Shown here: in pieces, positions 23,420 through 33,165 of the stretch
How positions within the stretch are numbered: the stretch's first letter is position 1
Layout: every line of letters starts with the position of its first letter
Assembly: GCA_001724785.1 (NCBI GenBank)
Contig: MEDL01000011.1
Location: 1-36,843 of the forward strand
Direction: 5' to 3'
DNA length: 36,843 bases
Origin: Acidovorax sp. SCN 68-22
Lineage (GTDB): Bacteria; Pseudomonadota; Gammaproteobacteria; Burkholderiales; Burkholderiaceae_C
The notes under the pieces: generated by a model
What the model saw: the letters and a program-made list of their open reading frames with translations, nothing else
Told to the model about the DNA's origin: nothing
Databases searched by the model: none
Translations under genes and position numbers: made by a program

Positions 23420-23582
23420 GTTCGGGCTCCCGTCCTGGTAATTGGTGCGGCATATCCCGCCATGCCGGTCGAAACCGGCGCGAGGTACGCCAGCGCACCC
23501 GTGGAACTGGCTTTGCCAGGCCACCGGGTGCGTCCCCCTCCCGAAGGAGGGGGGGAAGACGCGAAGCGGCTCAGGGGGGGCT
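23420..23582. other. Non-coding region with strong hairpin between gspF and the 5'-nucleotidase gene
   Basis: The 163-bp gap upstream of the nucleotidase gene and downstream of gspF. Its sequence, reading in the minus direction AWQSQFHGC and ICRTNYQDGSPN, resembles a block I recall from several comamonad genomes and may be another dispersed repeat. That is recollection, not a search. It contains the hairpin at 23534-23553. Confidence 0.4.
23534..23553. terminator. Hairpin downstream of gspF
   Basis: CCCCCTCC-CGAA-GGAGGGGG, a perfect 8-bp stem with a tetraloop, lying 30 bp after the gspF stop. It is a strong RNA structure and could terminate gspF transcription, though no T-run follows. Confidence 0.5.
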
Positions 23583-24809
23583 TCATTTCACGAACTGGTT
23601 GAGCTGGATGATGGGCAGCAGCACGGCCAGCACGATCAGCATCACCACCAGGCCCATGCCGACGATGAGCAGCGGCTCTAGGATGGTGGCCAATTGCAGG
23701 GCGCGGCGCTGCACCTCGGTGGCCAGCTGGCGGGCGGCGCGCTGCAGCATCAGCGGCAGCTGGCCAGTCTGTTCGCCCAGCCGCGCAAACATGGACAACA
23801 GGCCGGGGAAACGCTTCTTCTGCGCCAGGGCCGAGGCGAGCGGCGCCCCTTCGCGCACCTGCACCAGGGCGTCGAGCGCATCGGCGCGCATGGCACGGTT
23901 GTTCACCGTCTCGGCGGCGGCCTGCAGCGCCTTGAGGATGGGCACGCCAGCCCCGGAGAGCATGGCCAGCGTGCTGGCGAAGCGGGCGGCGTTGTAGCCG
24001 CGCGCCAGGCGGCCGACGACGGGCAGGCGCAGGAATACGGCGTCCGTTTTCTGCCGAAATACAGCGCTCGCGTAAGCGTAGCGGGCGCCGATAGCTATTA
24101 ATACACTAGCAATCAAGACCCACAGGCCGTAGCTGCGCACGAAGGCGCTCACGGCCAGCATGGCGACGGTGAGGAACGGCAGTGCACGGCGGGAGCCGGC
24201 GAACACGCTGGCCACCTGCGGCACCACGTAACTGACAAGGAAGACCACGATGGCGATGGCCACCACGGTGACGATGGCCGGGTACAGCGCTGCGCCCACG
24301 AGCTTGGCCTTGAGCGCCTGGCGCTCCTCCAGGTCGTCGGCCAGGCGTTCGAGCACCAGGCCGAGCTGGCCGCTGTGCTCGCCGGCGCCGATGACGGCGC
24401 AGTAGATGTCGGAAAACTCGCGCGGGTGTTGCGCCAGGGCCTTGGCGAAGGGCGCGCCGGCGTTGACTTCGGCGCGCAGCACGGCAATCAGGTGGCGCTG
24501 GCGCTCGTCGTCGGTTTCGTCCGCCAGGGCGGTGAGCGCGCGCTCCAGCGTCAGGCCTGAGGACACCAGCCCGGCGACCTGGCGCGTCCAGATGGCCAGC
24601 GCCGTGCTGCTGAATGCCGGCCGCTGCAGCCAGGCGCCGCGGCCCTGACCACCGGCCGGGGCGCCCGCCTCGCCGGCCGGAGCGACGGACAGCGGCACCA
24701 GCGCCTGGGCGCGCAACTGGCCGCGCGCGGCCTTGGCGCTGTCGGCTTCGAGCATGCCGCTCTGCGTCCGGCCCTGGGCGTCGAGCGCTTCAAAGGCAAA
24801 GGCGGGCAT
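23583..24809 (-). CDS. gspF: Type II secretion inner-membrane platform protein GspF
   Basis: A 408-residue polytopic inner-membrane protein that links the GspE ATPase to pseudopilus assembly. It starts FAFEALDAQGRTQSGMLEAD (typical GspF N-terminus), with two T2SSF domains (about 75-200 and 275-400) each followed by membrane segments. Motifs include GLTLERALTALADE, GEHSGQLGLVLERLAD and the second-domain equivalents LSGAGVPILKAL and GEQTGQLPLMLQRAA. ATG 24809 is at the family start. It is separated from gspE by four unrelated genes rather than following it. A diverged copy of the dispersed repeat appears to encode part of its central membrane segment (near 24056-24105). Confidence 0.93.
   Translation of the reverse strand: MPAFAFEALDAQGRTQSGMLEADSAKAARGQLRAQALVPLSVAPAGEAGAPAGGQGRGAWLQRPAFSSTALAIWTRQVAGLVSSGLTLERALTALADETDDERQRHLIAVLRAEVNAGAPFAKALAQHPREFSDIYCAVIGAGEHSGQLGLVLERLADDLEERQALKAKLVGAALYPAIVTVVAIAIVVFLVSYVVPQVASVFAGSRRALPFLTVAMLAVSAFVRSYGLWVLIASVLIAIGARYAYASAVFRQKTDAVFLRLPVVGRLARGYNAARFASTLAMLSGAGVPILKALQAAAETVNNRAMRADALDALVQVREGAPLASALAQKKRFPGLLSMFARLGEQTGQLPLMLQRAARQLATEVQRRALQLATILEPLLIVGMGLVVMLIVLAVLLPIIQLNQFVK
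24056..24105 (+). repeat. Dispersed repeat, diverged copy D inside gspF
   Basis: Shares GAAATA, AGCGCT and a terminal TAGCTATTAA with the intergenic copies, with a longer middle. It lies within gspF and is read in frame as part of SVLIAIGARYAYASAVFRQ. The match is weaker than for the other copies. Confidence 0.5.
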
Positions 24810-24935
24810 GGGGCGCGGCACGGGTGAACATGGCGGCAATGGTAGCGGCTTGGCGAGCTGGTCGGCCGCTGCGGCGCAGGCCACAATGGTCACAGGCGCC
24901 TGGCGTGTGGACCGGGCGGCAGACAAGGAGATCCC

Positions 24936-25685
24936 ATGCTGAAAGACAAGGTCGCGCTGGTCACGGGAGGCGCATCGGGCATAGGCCGGGCGGTGGCGCT
25001 GGCCTGGGCGCGCGAAGGCGCCAGGGTGGTGGTGTCCGACGTCGATCGCGATGGCGGCGAGGAGACCGCGGAAGCGGTGCGTGCCGCTGGCAGCGAGGCG
25101 CTGTTTGCCGCCGCCGACGTGGGCAAGCCCGAGGACTGCGAAGCGCTGGTGCAGCGCGCGGTGCAGAAGTTCGGCCGCCTGGACATCGCCTGCAACAACG
25201 CCGGCATCGGCGGCGCGCAGGCGCCGACGGCCGACTACCCGCTCGACGCCTGGGCGCAGGTCATCGCCATCAACCTCTCGGGCGTGTTCTACGGCATGAA
25301 GTACCAGCTGCCGGCGATGCTCAAGAACGGCGGTGGCGCCATCGTCAACATGGCGTCCATCCTCGGCGCCGTAGGCTTTGCCGGTTCTCCGGCCTACAGT
25401 GCCGCCAAGCACGGCGTGCTCGGGTTGACGCAGGCCACCGCGCTCGAATACAGCGCGCAGGGCGTGCGCGTCAATGCCGTGGGGCCGGGCTTCATCCACA
25501 CGCCGATGATCAGCGCGCTGGAGGAAAACCGCGCCGTGAACGACATGCTGGTCGCCGCGCACCCCATAGGGCGGCTCGGCCGCGCGGAGGAAGTCGCCGA
25601 GCTGGTGCTGTGGCTGAGCAGCAGCAAGGCGTCCTTCGTGACCGGCGCCTACTACCCGGTGGACGGCGGCTACCTGGCGCGCTGA
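24936..25685 (+). CDS. Short-chain dehydrogenase/reductase
   Basis: A 249-residue classical SDR, cytoplasmic. The NAD(P) site TGGASGIG is at 10-17 and NNAG at 87-90. Catalytic residues are N113, S141, Y154 and K158 (YSAAK). An acidic residue after the second strand (VSDVD, D35) favours NAD over NADP by family rules. The GPGFIHTPM and VDGGYLAR termini match typical SDRs. The substrate is unknown. ATG 24936 has AAGGAG upstream (ACAAGGAGATCCC). It is transcribed opposite to gspF and LLM, so it stands alone in the interval that splits gspE and gspF. Confidence 0.92.
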   Translation: MLKDKVALVTGGASGIGRAVALAWAREGARVVVSDVDRDGGEETAEAVRAAGSEALFAAADVGKPEDCEALVQRAVQKFGRLDIACNNAGIGGAQAPTADYPLDAWAQVIAINLSGVFYGMKYQLPAMLKNGGGAIVNMASILGAVGFAGSPAYSAAKHGVLGLTQATALEYSAQGVRVNAVGPGFIHTPMISALEENRAVNDMLVAAHPIGRLGRAEEVAELVLWLSSSKASFVTGAYYPVDGGYLAR

Positions 25686-25695
25686 ATTATTAGCG

Positions 25696-25746
25696 AAATA
25701 GGCCTCTAGCGCTTGTGGTACTAGGGGTAGTAGCTATAAAAATAAT
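25696..25746 (+). repeat. Dispersed repeat, copy B
   Basis: The clearest copy: GAAATAGGCCTCTAGCGCTT, TGGTACTAGGGG, then TAGCTATAAAAATAATA. It fills the gap between the convergent SDR and LLM-flavin genes. Confidence 0.8.
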
Positions 25747-25750
25747 ATAA

Positions 25751-26758
25751 CTACAGGCTCGGCGCAGCCCGCAGACGCGCGTGCGCGGCTGCGGCGATGT
25801 CGAGCGAGCGCAGGCGCAGCGCCGGGTCGAAGACGTCGCACACCAGCATCAGCTCGTCGGCCTGCGTGGCCTGCACCAGCGCCTGCAGGCCGGCGTGCAC
25901 TGTCTCTGGCCCGCCGACGACTGCGGCGGCCAGGAACTCGCCCACCGCCGCGCGTTCGGCCGGCGAAAGCTGCTCGGCCAGGCCGGCCACCGGCGGCGCG
26001 AGCTTGCGCCGCTCGCCCTTGAGGATGCCGAGCACGCGTTGGTAGCTGCTGCTGGCGAGGAATTCGGCCTCCGCGTCCGTGGGCGCGGCGATCAGCGGCA
26101 CGCCGATGGTCACATAAGGCCTGGGCCAGCGTGCCGACGGCCGGTACAGGCTGCGGTACAGGGCGATGGCTTGCAGCAGCAGGCGGGGCGCGAAGTGCGA
26201 GGCAAACGCATAGGGCAGGCCGCGTTCGGCCGCGAGTTGGGCCGAGAACAGGCTGGAGCCGAGCAGCCAGATGGGCACCTCGGTGCCCGCCCCGGGCGTG
26301 GCCACCAGGCGCTGGCCGGGCTCGGCGGGCGCCAGCAGGCGCTGCAGTTCGGCGACTTCGCGCGGGAAATCTTCCTCGGTCTCGCGCCGGTCGCGGCGCA
26401 GCGCGCGCATGGTCAGCGGGTCGGTGCCGGGCGCGCGTCCCAGGCCCAGGTCGATGCGGTCCGGGTACAGCTCGGCGAGCGTGCCGAAGGCCTCGGCCAC
26501 CACCAGCGGCGCGTGGTTGGGCAGCATCACGCCGCCGGAGCCCACGCGCATGCGCGTGGTGCCGCCGGCGATGTGGCCGACCAGCACGGCGGTCGCCGAG
26601 CTGGCAATGCCCTCCATGTTGTGGTGTTCGGCCAACCAGTAGCGCGCGAACCCCAGGGATTCGGCGTGGCGGGCGGTCTGCAGCGCGATGGCCAGCGCTT
26701 CGCGCACGCTGTGGCCTTCCCGCACGGCGACCAGATCAAGCATCGAAAGAGCGGTCAT
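25751..26758 (-). CDS. LLM-class flavin-dependent oxidoreductase
   Basis: A 335-residue bacterial-luciferase-like flavoenzyme. It has [20 protein letters not shown] near residues 34-53, [14 protein letters not shown] and [18 protein letters not shown] near 70-110, and [22 protein letters not shown] near 160-185. These are the signature segments of the luciferase family group 1 monooxygenases. It uses reduced FMN for monooxygenation of an unknown substrate in the cytoplasm. ATG 26758 begins the conserved MTALSMLDL start; the frame upstream adds no family sequence. It converges with SDR and is divergent from the CZB gene. Confidence 0.9.
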   Translation of the reverse strand: MTALSMLDLVAVREGHSVREALAIALQTARHAESLGFARYWLAEHHNMEGIASSATAVLVGHIAGGTTRMRVGSGGVMLPNHAPLVVAEAFGTLAELYPDRIDLGLGRAPGTDPLTMRALRRDRRETEEDFPREVAELQRLLAPAEPGQRLVATPGAGTEVPIWLLGSSLFSAQLAAERGLPYAFASHFAPRLLLQAIALYRSLYRPSARWPRPYVTIGVPLIAAPTDAEAEFLASSSYQRVLGILKGERRKLAPPVAGLAEQLSPAERAAVGEFLAAAVVGGPETVHAGLQALVQATQADELMLVCDVFDPALRLRSLDIAAAAHARLRAAPSL

Positions 26759-26831
26759 GCGGCCATTGTGGCCCGCGCCGCCCGGCCCTGCGCGCGCGGG
26801 GGTATGGGGCATTCCGTGGGGAGAAATGTAT

Positions 26832-26848
26832 CCATTTGCTGCAGATGG
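26832..26848. promoter_or_regulatory. Imperfect dyad upstream of the CZB gene
   Basis: CCATTTGC-T-GCAGATGG pairs at 7 of 8 positions and lies in the 136-bp gap between the divergent LLM and CZB genes. A TATGAT that could serve as a -10 follows at 26850-26855. It may be an operator, but no -35 is evident. Confidence 0.35.
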
Positions 26849-26894
26849 CTATGATGGCTTCCTGGCGCCACCACGGCGCAGCAGCGGGTGCCCC

Positions 26895-27380
26895 ATGGGA
26901 TTCTTCAGCAAGATGTTCAAACTGCGCGAGCAGGACCCGGACAGCCAGGACACCACCTGGGCGTTCGAGGACAACGCCAGCGAGCTGGTGCTCGACGCGG
27001 AATACGCCCACACGCTGGCCTCGGAATTCGACATCGACGCGGCCATCAGCGCGCACGAGGACTGGAAGGAACGCCTGCGCCAGCAGCTGACGGGCGAGAT
27101 CGACACCCCCATCGACCTGGAAACCCTGCGTGATCCGACGGCCTGCCCGCTCGGCAAATGGCTTTCCGGCAGCGGGCAACGCATGCTGGGCCAGTACCAG
27201 GCGTTCGAGGTGCTGGTTGCACGCCACGCCTATTTCCACTCGCAGGCGGCGCTGGTGGTGGAGCTGAGCCGCGCCGGCGAATACGACCGGGCCGTGCGCG
27301 TCTTCAACGGCGGCTACCGCCACGCGTCGAACCAGGTGGTGCTGCTGCTCAAGCAGCTCAAGCGCAGCCTGGGGCGGTGA
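26895..27380 (+). CDS. Stand-alone CZB (chemoreceptor zinc-binding) domain protein
   Basis: A 161-residue cytoplasmic protein. The CZB zinc ligands are in place: H54 (ISAHEDW), C84 in DPTACPLGKWL, and H111 and H115 in ARHAYFH. CZB domains usually sit at the end of chemoreceptors or on diguanylate cyclases and sense zinc or hypochlorous acid through the reactive Cys-Zn centre. Here the domain has only a short N-terminal arm (GFFSKMFKLREQDP) and no output domain, so it may act as a separate sensor subunit. The ATG at 26895 directly precedes this arm. The MOSC gene begins one base after its stop, implying one transcript. Confidence 0.85.
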   Translation: MGFFSKMFKLREQDPDSQDTTWAFEDNASELVLDAEYAHTLASEFDIDAAISAHEDWKERLRQQLTGEIDTPIDLETLRDPTACPLGKWLSGSGQRMLGQYQAFEVLVARHAYFHSQAALVVELSRAGEYDRAVRVFNGGYRHASNQVVLLLKQLKRSLGR

Positions 27381-27381
27381 C

Positions 27382-28067
27382 GTGACCGGCTGCGTGCTGG
27401 CCGTGTGCACGGGCCCGGCCGTGGCCTATGCGCGCGGCGCGCGCAGCGCGATCGACAAACGCGCCCGCACCGGGCGCATTGCTTGCGGTGCGCTCGGTGT
27501 CGATGGCGACGAGCAGGGCGACCTGCGCGTGCACGGCGGGCCGGACAAGGCGGTGCACCACTACCCCAGCGAGCATTACGCGGCCTGGCGCGCGGAGATC
27601 GGCGCCCACCCGCTGCTCGATACCCCGGCGGCGTTCGGCGAGAACCTCCACACGCGCGGCCTGACCGAGGCGGACGTCTGCCTTGGCGACCGCTACCGCG
27701 TGGGCGAAGCGCTGCTCGAGGTGTCGCAGGCGCGCCAGCCCTGCTGGAAGCTGAACGAACGCTTCGGCCGTGGCGACATGGCCGCGCAGGTGCAGCGCAC
27801 CGGGCGCACCGGGTGGTACTCCCGCGTGCTGGAAGCGGGCGCCGTGTGGGCGGGCGCCGAGCTGGTGCTGCAGGCACGCCCGCACCCCGAATGGCCGCTG
27901 GCGCGCCTGCTGGACCTGCTCTACCGGCCCAGCCTGGACGCGGCCGACTTGCGCGCCGCGCTGGCCCTGCCCCTGCCGCCGAACTGGGAGCGCTTGCTGC
28001 GGCGGCGGCTGGAGTCGGGCGCGGTGGAAAGCTGGGACGCGCGCCTGGCCGGCCCTGCGACAAGTGC

Positions 28068-28071
<4 letters not shown>
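27382..28071 (+). CDS. MOSC domain protein (YiiM-like)
   Basis: A 229-residue MOSC-domain protein resembling YiiM. It has the residues around [24 protein letters not shown] (38-62) and the MOSC cysteine C121 in [13 protein letters not shown]. The YiiM-type 3-alpha C-terminal extension follows ([19 protein letters not shown] region, about 165-225). MOSC proteins bind the molybdenum cofactor. YiiM is a molybdoenzyme that reduces N-hydroxylated compounds; the substrate here is inferred only. GTG start at 27382, one base after the CZB stop, indicates translational coupling. Its stop overlaps the gspE stop on the other strand. Confidence 0.88.
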
Positions 28072-29456
<1,385 letters not shown>

Positions 29457-29463
29457 GGGGCGT

Positions 29464-31731
29464 TCAGTCGCCGGCCGGAGCGGGCAGCGGCTGCGTCACG
29501 ATGTTGGTGCGCGGCGCGGCGGTGCGTTCGGGCAACGGTGGCAGCACGGGCGATTCCGACACCGGGCGCAGCAGGATGCTGGGCGCCGGCTGCGTGCTCT
29601 GCTGCAGCGCGCGGATGGCTTCGTAGCGGTCCACCATCAGGGCGTCGCTGGTGGCGGCGTCGCGCACCACGGTGGGCCGCAGGAAGATCATCAGGTTGGT
29701 CTTGCGGCGCGAGCGGTTCTCGCTCCGGAACAGGTTGCCGAGCACCGGCACGTCGCCGAACACCGGCACCTTGTCTTCGCCGGAACTGTAGGCGTCTTCC
29801 AGCAGGCCGCCGATGACGATGATGTTGCCGTCGTCCACCACCACGTTCGACTCGACCGAGCGCTTGCTCGTGGTCGGGCCGTTGGGGTCCTTGAGCGTGC
29901 TGGCTTCGATCTTCGAGATTTCCTGGTAGATCGCCATCTTCACCGTGCCGTTCTCGCTGATCTGCGGGCGCACGCGCAGCATCAGGCCGACGTCCTTGCG
30001 CTCCACGGTGGTGAAGGGGTTGACGGTGCTGCTGCCCGTGGTGTTGGCATAGGAGCCGGTCGGGAAGGGCACGTTGTTGCCGATCAGGATGCGCGCTTCC
30101 TCGTTGTCCAGCGTCATGATGTTCGGCGTGGACAGCACGTTGGCGTCGCCGCTGTTTTGCAGGAAGTTGGCCAGCGCTCCCAGGTAGTACTGGCCATTGA
30201 CGCGCGGCGCCAGGGCCAGGTTGATCCCCTTGCCCAGGGTCGAGAGCGCCGTGGCGGTGGCGGTGGTCGAGCCGCTGGCGATGCCGGCGGCGAGGTTGAC
30301 GATGTTGGCGCCCGACTGGTCGGAGTTGGTGCCGATCACGCCGATCGTGCCGTCGCCCTGCTTGCCCAGCACGCCCTGCCACTGGATGCCGAATTCCGCC
30401 AGCTTGCCGGCGGTGACTTCGACGATCAGGCTTTCCACCAGCACCTGGGCGCGTCGGCCGTCGAGCTGGTCGATGACGGTGCGCAGCTGCCGGTACTGCG
30501 GCTCGGGCGCGGTGATGATGAGCGAGTTGGTCGCCGGGTCGGCCTGGATCTGCCCGCCGGTGGAGGGCTGCATGCTGCTCGCGCCGCCCAGGCTGCCGCT
30601 CGCGGCCGACAGGCCGCCGCCGCTGTTGCCAGTGTTTGTGGTGTTGCTGCCCGAGAGGCCGCCGGTGGCGGGCGCCGGCGCTGCGCTGCCCACCGGCGGG
30701 CTGCCCGGTACGGCCGGCGCGCCGGCGGCGTTGGCTGCCGCTGCCGAGGCGGCGATGGCGGCGCGCAGCGTGGCGGCGAGCTTGGTCGCGTCGGCGTTCT
30801 TCAGGTAGACGACGTGGATGTTGCCGCTGGCGGCGCTGCTGCCGGGCGTGGGCGCCTGGTCGAGCTTGTGCACCAGGGCGCGCACCTGGGCGAGCCGCGC
30901 CGGGTTGGCGGCGCGCAGGATGAGCGAGTTGCTGTTCGGTTCGGCCAGCAGCGTGGTCTTGAACGAGGTGTCCGTCTGCCCCTGCGCGCCGGGGGCCGCC
31001 GCAGGGGCGCCGGGCGGCGTGCTGCCGTCGATCAGGCGCGCCACCAGTGGGGCCAGGTCGGTGGCCACCGCGTTGCGCAGCGGGATCACCTCGACGTCGC
31101 TCGCATTCGAGACGTCCATGGCGGCGACGATGCGCGCCAGCCGCGCCAGGTTGTCGGCGTAGTCGGTGATGACGAGCGAGTTGTTGCCCGGGTTGATGTT
31201 GATGGTGTTGTTCGGGCTGATCAGCGGGCGCAGCACCGGCACCAGGTTGGCGGCGTTCTCGAAGTTGAGCTTGAAGATCTGCGTCACGATCTGCCCCCCG
31301 CCGGTGCTGGCCGGCGCGCCGCCCTGCCAGACGCGCACGCTGCTGCCCTGCAGCTTGCCCTCGGCCTCGGGCACCACCTTGTACAGGCCGCCGGCCTCGA
31401 CCACGGTGTAGCCCTGCAGACGCAGCGCCGCGAGGAACTGCTCGAACGCGGCGGCCGGCGTCACCGCACGCTCGGTCACCAGGTTGAGCGTGCCCTTGAC
31501 ACGCGGATCGACCACGACGTTGCGCCCCGTGATGGTGGCCATGGTGCGCGCCACGGCTTCGATCTCGGCCCCGGCGAAGTTCAGCGTGACGGGTTCGCCC
31601 GGGCGCACGCTCTGCGGGTTGGGCGCGGCGCTGGTTTGGGCATTAATTTGGCCTCCAGCGCTTATGCATAAAGCGAATGCAGCTATTGAAATAATAGTGC
31701 GGGGCAGGCGGTGCGGGTTCTGGCTAGGCAT
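29464..31731 (-). CDS. gspD: Type II secretion outer-membrane secretin GspD
   Basis: A 755-residue secretin that forms the outer-membrane channel. A signal peptide (residues 1 to about 32) precedes the N0 domain ([20 protein letters not shown]), followed by N1, N2 and N3 repeats. N3 holds a long Gly/Ser/Ala/Pro-rich loop (about 345-405). The C-terminal secretin domain shows [19 protein letters not shown] and [13 protein letters not shown]. The hydrophobic core of the signal peptide is encoded by a copy of the dispersed repeat (31644-31696). ATG 31731 lies 14 bp after the gspN stop; no strong ribosome site is seen. Confidence 0.95.
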   Translation of the reverse strand: MPSQNPHRLPRTIISIAAFALCISAGGQINAQTSAAPNPQSVRPGEPVTLNFAGAEIEAVARTMATITGRNVVVDPRVKGTLNLVTERAVTPAAAFEQFLAALRLQGYTVVEAGGLYKVVPEAEGKLQGSSVRVWQGGAPASTGGGQIVTQIFKLNFENAANLVPVLRPLISPNNTININPGNNSLVITDYADNLARLARIVAAMDVSNASDVEVIPLRNAVATDLAPLVARLIDGSTPPGAPAAAPGAQGQTDTSFKTTLLAEPNSNSLILRAANPARLAQVRALVHKLDQAPTPGSSAASGNIHVVYLKNADATKLAATLRAAIAASAAAANAAGAPAVPGSPPVGSAAPAPATGGLSGSNTTNTGNSGGGLSAASGSLGGASSMQPSTGGQIQADPATNSLIITAPEPQYRQLRTVIDQLDGRRAQVLVESLIVEVTAGKLAEFGIQWQGVLGKQGDGTIGVIGTNSDQSGANIVNLAAGIASGSTTATATALSTLGKGINLALAPRVNGQYYLGALANFLQNSGDANVLSTPNIMTLDNEEARILIGNNVPFPTGSYANTTGSSTVNPFTTVERKDVGLMLRVRPQISENGTVKMAIYQEISKIEASTLKDPNGPTTSKRSVESNVVVDDGNIIVIGGLLEDAYSSGEDKVPVFGDVPVLGNLFRSENRSRRKTNLMIFLRPTVVRDAATSDALMVDRYEAIRALQQSTQPAPSILLRPVSESPVLPPLPERTAAPRTNIVTQPLPAPAGD
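31644..31696 (+). repeat. Dispersed repeat, copy C inside the gspD signal peptide
   Basis: GGCCTCCAGCGCTTATGCATAAAGCG followed by AGCTATTGAAATAATA matches the intergenic copies along its whole length. Read on the minus strand it encodes [18 protein letters not shown], the hydrophobic core of the GspD signal peptide. Confidence 0.75.
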
Positions 31732-31745
31732 AGGTGTCGGCGGTG

Positions 31746-32588
31746 TTACCCGAGGGAGATGAGCGAGCGCGCACCGCTGCGCCGCCCGATGATGTTGAGC
31801 AGGTTCGAAAGCGCCGGCTCGCGCCCCGGCGCGGCCCGGGCCTCGCCGGCGAAACGCAGGCGCTCGCCCACCCAGCGGCCGCTGCCGGAGAGTTCCAGCG
31901 CGCCCGAAAGCGTGGACAGGCGCAGTGTCGGCGCCTGGCCGCCGGCCAGCGCCAGGCGGTAGCTGCCCATGGGGCGCAGCGTGGACAGGCGCGAGGACAC
32001 GCCCAGCGCGTCGAGCTCGGCCGACCCGTGCAGCACCACCCGGCCGCGCACCGACTCGACGACCAGGCCCTGCGTGCGCAGCGCCAGCTGGCCTTGCAGC
32101 TGCAGCGTGTTCCAGGGTGTCCCCAGCCCGGCGAGCACGGCCGCCGGCCAGCGGCTCTGGCCGTCGGAGAGCTGCAGGCGCACGCCGCCCCAGCGCGGTT
32201 GCACCTGCAGCTGCAGCGGTGCCGCAGTGCAGCAGTCGGCCTGGATGTGCGTGTTGAGGCCCGCGAGGCCCGGGCGCAGGCGCCAGTGCACGCGGCCCGG
32301 GAGCGCGGCGCTGCTCTGGCTGGCCGCGCCGCCGGTGAGCAGCAGCTGGGCCGAACCGTTCCAGACCGTGCCGCGTGCCGCCGCCAGCTGCAGCTGCCCA
32401 CCGCTGGCGGATGCCAGGCCGGCGGCCAGCCACTGCGCCGGCAGCGCGGCCAGCAGCGCCCCGCTGCCCCCGAGCAGGGCGCCAGTCAGTGCCCAGCTCC
32501 AGGGCGCACGCGCCGCGCCGCCGGGCGCGTGGCGGCGCCGCGCGCCGGGTGCGGGCGTGGGGGGCCGGGAAGAAGTATGCGGGGCCAA
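31746..32588 (-). CDS. gspN: Type II secretion protein GspN
   Basis: A 280-residue protein with an N-terminal membrane anchor (about 28-50: WSWALTGALLGGSGALLAAL) and a periplasmic part of GspN type (GTVWNGSAQLLLTGG, then RGRVVLHGSAELDALGVSSRLSTLRPMGSY). GspN is a minor accessory protein of the secretion platform. No ATG or GTG fits. TTG 32588 was chosen because it starts 2 bases after the GspM stop, with AGGG about 8 bases upstream. Confidence in function rests on its place between gspM and gspD as well as on sequence. Confidence 0.85.
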   Translation of the reverse strand: MAPHTSSRPPTPAPGARRRHAPGGAARAPWSWALTGALLGGSGALLAALPAQWLAAGLASASGGQLQLAAARGTVWNGSAQLLLTGGAASQSSAALPGRVHWRLRPGLAGLNTHIQADCCTAAPLQLQVQPRWGGVRLQLSDGQSRWPAAVLAGLGTPWNTLQLQGQLALRTQGLVVESVRGRVVLHGSAELDALGVSSRLSTLRPMGSYRLALAGGQAPTLRLSTLSGALELSGSGRWVGERLRFAGEARAAPGREPALSNLLNIIGRRSGARSLISLG

Positions 32589-32589
32589 G

Positions 32590-33165
32590 CTAGCGCCCTG
32601 GGAGGGTGAATACGACGGCGCCGTCCCAGCGTGCTTCGCCGGGGGCGGCGCTGGTGGACGGTGCGGAACCGGTCGCCGCGGCGGCCGAGGCCGGCACGGG
32701 TTGCGCCTTGGGCCGGCTGCGCATGAGCTGCGCCTGCACCGGCACGCTGCGCGCATTGGCGCGCACCTGCGCCAGCCATGGGGCGATGGCTGCCGCGCTC
32801 ACGCCTTGCAGGCCGACGGTGGCGCGGTCGCCCGCCAGGCTGACGCGTGCGCCCGGCCCGAGTGCGGCCGTGGCGGCCTGCAGCGCGCGCTGCGCTTCCG
32901 CCATGTTGGGGCGGGCGCTGGCGTCTGCCTGCAGCAGGCGCGCCTCGGCGGCGAGTGCCTGCATGCGTTCGAGTTGGGCGTCGAGCTGCGCGTGCTGCGC
33001 CGGCGCCTCGCGCAGGGTGCGCAGGGCCGGAGCGAGCAGCAGCCACCAGGCCAGGGCGCCGGCCACCAGCAGCGCCGCCGCCAGCACCAGGCGGCGCTCG
33101 CGCGGTGCCATGGCCTGCCAGCGGGTCTGCCAGGCGGGGGCGGCGGTGTCCTGCGCGGCGCTCAT
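32590..33165 (-). other. gspM: GspM portion of the GspL-GspM frame
   Basis: From the internal ATG at 33165 the sequence reads like a complete GspM of 191 residues: a short cytoplasmic start (SAAQDTAAPAWQTRWQAMAP), a membrane anchor (LVLAAALLVAGALAWWLLLAP) and a periplasmic coiled-coil-like and ferredoxin-like part ending VVFTLPGR. It could be translated separately, but no ribosome site is visible. Confidence 0.75.
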
